A stretch of DNA of 64,000 bases from Algoriphagus sp. GTDB lineage: Bacteria; Bacteroidota; Bacteroidia; Cytophagales; Cyclobacteriaceae. The DNA lies in NCBI RefSeq assembly GCF_024305035.1, contig NZ_JAMWZB010000009.1, positions 86,834 through 150,833 on the forward strand. Reading direction: 5' to 3'. The translations under genes were made by a program, and so were the position numbers. Positions 63,888-64,000 of the stretch are shown piece after piece. How positions within the stretch are numbered: position 1 is the first letter of the stretch; the number at the start of each line of letters is the position of its first letter. The notes under the pieces were generated by a model that had not been told where the DNA came from, did no database searches, and worked only from the letters and a program-made list of their open reading frames with translations.

Positions 63888-64000
63888 ATCGGGTAGGAGA
63901 AACGGGATTAGTTCCCGTTTCGACCTCCCACACCACCGTACGTACCGTTCGGTATACGGCGGTCCCTTGCTTTTACGCCTCGAAAGGCTTGTTTGGCGTT
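63888..64000 (-). mobile_element. group II intron, 3' end (domains V and VI), cut by window edge
   Basis: On the minus strand the sequence ends CTCCTACCCGAT at 63888, the usual AY 3' end of a bacterial group II intron. Domain V is 63932-63963: a 9-bp stem ACCGCCGTA/TACGGTGGT, a two-base bulge CG, an upper stem TACC/GGTA and loop GAAC. Domain VI (about 63890-63925) has the stem AAACGGGA/TCCCGTTT and an unpaired A in ACTAA. Intron domains I-IV and the maturase gene would lie beyond the right edge. Confidence 0.8.

Overview
The window looks like chromosome from a Bacteroidetes bacterium, probably of the Cytophagales (Algoriphagus-like). The evidence is low-to-middling GC, several TonB-dependent receptors with N-terminal carboxypeptidase-like domains, a split transketolase, SusC-free proteolytic and sugar-oxidising genes, promoters with the Bacteroidetes TAnnTTTG -7 box, and weak Shine-Dalgarno signals. 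The genus is an inference. No rRNA, tRNA, CRISPR array or prophage was seen.

Layout. 0-6.5 kb: 5' end of trkA, rmuC, an alpha/beta hydrolase, an atypical NRAMP transporter, an ECF sigma factor operon with a membrane partner and a Spy/CpxP-like protein, and mscL. 6.6-19.2 kb: housekeeping and carbon metabolism (prolyl oligopeptidase, methylglyoxal synthase, phosphofructokinase, LD-carboxypeptidase, GDSL lipase, FAH-family protein, M23 peptidase, Bcp peroxiredoxin, split transketolase, GNAT, nitrilase-family hydrolase). 19.4-31.2 kb: a tricorn-like S41 protease, an amidohydrolase, two TonB receptors and a PepSY membrane protein; the second receptor carries two Fur-like boxes.

31.2-54.3 kb is the most interesting part. 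It is a nitrous-oxide-reduction and nitrosative-stress island. On the minus strand run an Rrf2 regulator, a RIC (ScdA) di-iron repair protein, a heme-copper-oxidase-like membrane protein fused in frame to a lipoprotein-type cytochrome c, a leader with tandem hairpin repeats, then nosZ, a small membrane gene, nosL, nosD, nosF and nosY. To the right are a DUF1905 pseudogene, a pyruvate-kinase-like protein, a nitroreductase, a MoaC-MoaB fusion, a methyltransferase, a 598-residue protein of unknown function, a second RIC, a polytopic NnrS-like protein, a small Cys protein, an OprC/NosA-like copper TonB receptor, a fasciclin lipoprotein and a second Rrf2 regulator. An 18-bp palindrome of the type AAGGATA-N4-TRTCCTT recurs before the first Rrf2 gene, both RIC genes, the fasciclin gene and (weaker) the 598-residue gene, and a shorter variant precedes the second Rrf2 gene. 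In three of these it overlaps the -33 promoter element. I propose one Fe-S Rrf2 (NsrR-like) regulon linking N2O respiration, copper supply and NO damage repair. No nitrite or NO reductase lies in the window.

54.3-64 kb: a GH30 glycosidase, a small unknown gene, two M14 carboxypeptidases, an outer-membrane protein, and a Gfo/Idh/MocA oxidoreductase paired with a DUF1080 protein. The right edge cuts through the 3' end (domains V and VI) of a group II intron on the minus strand.
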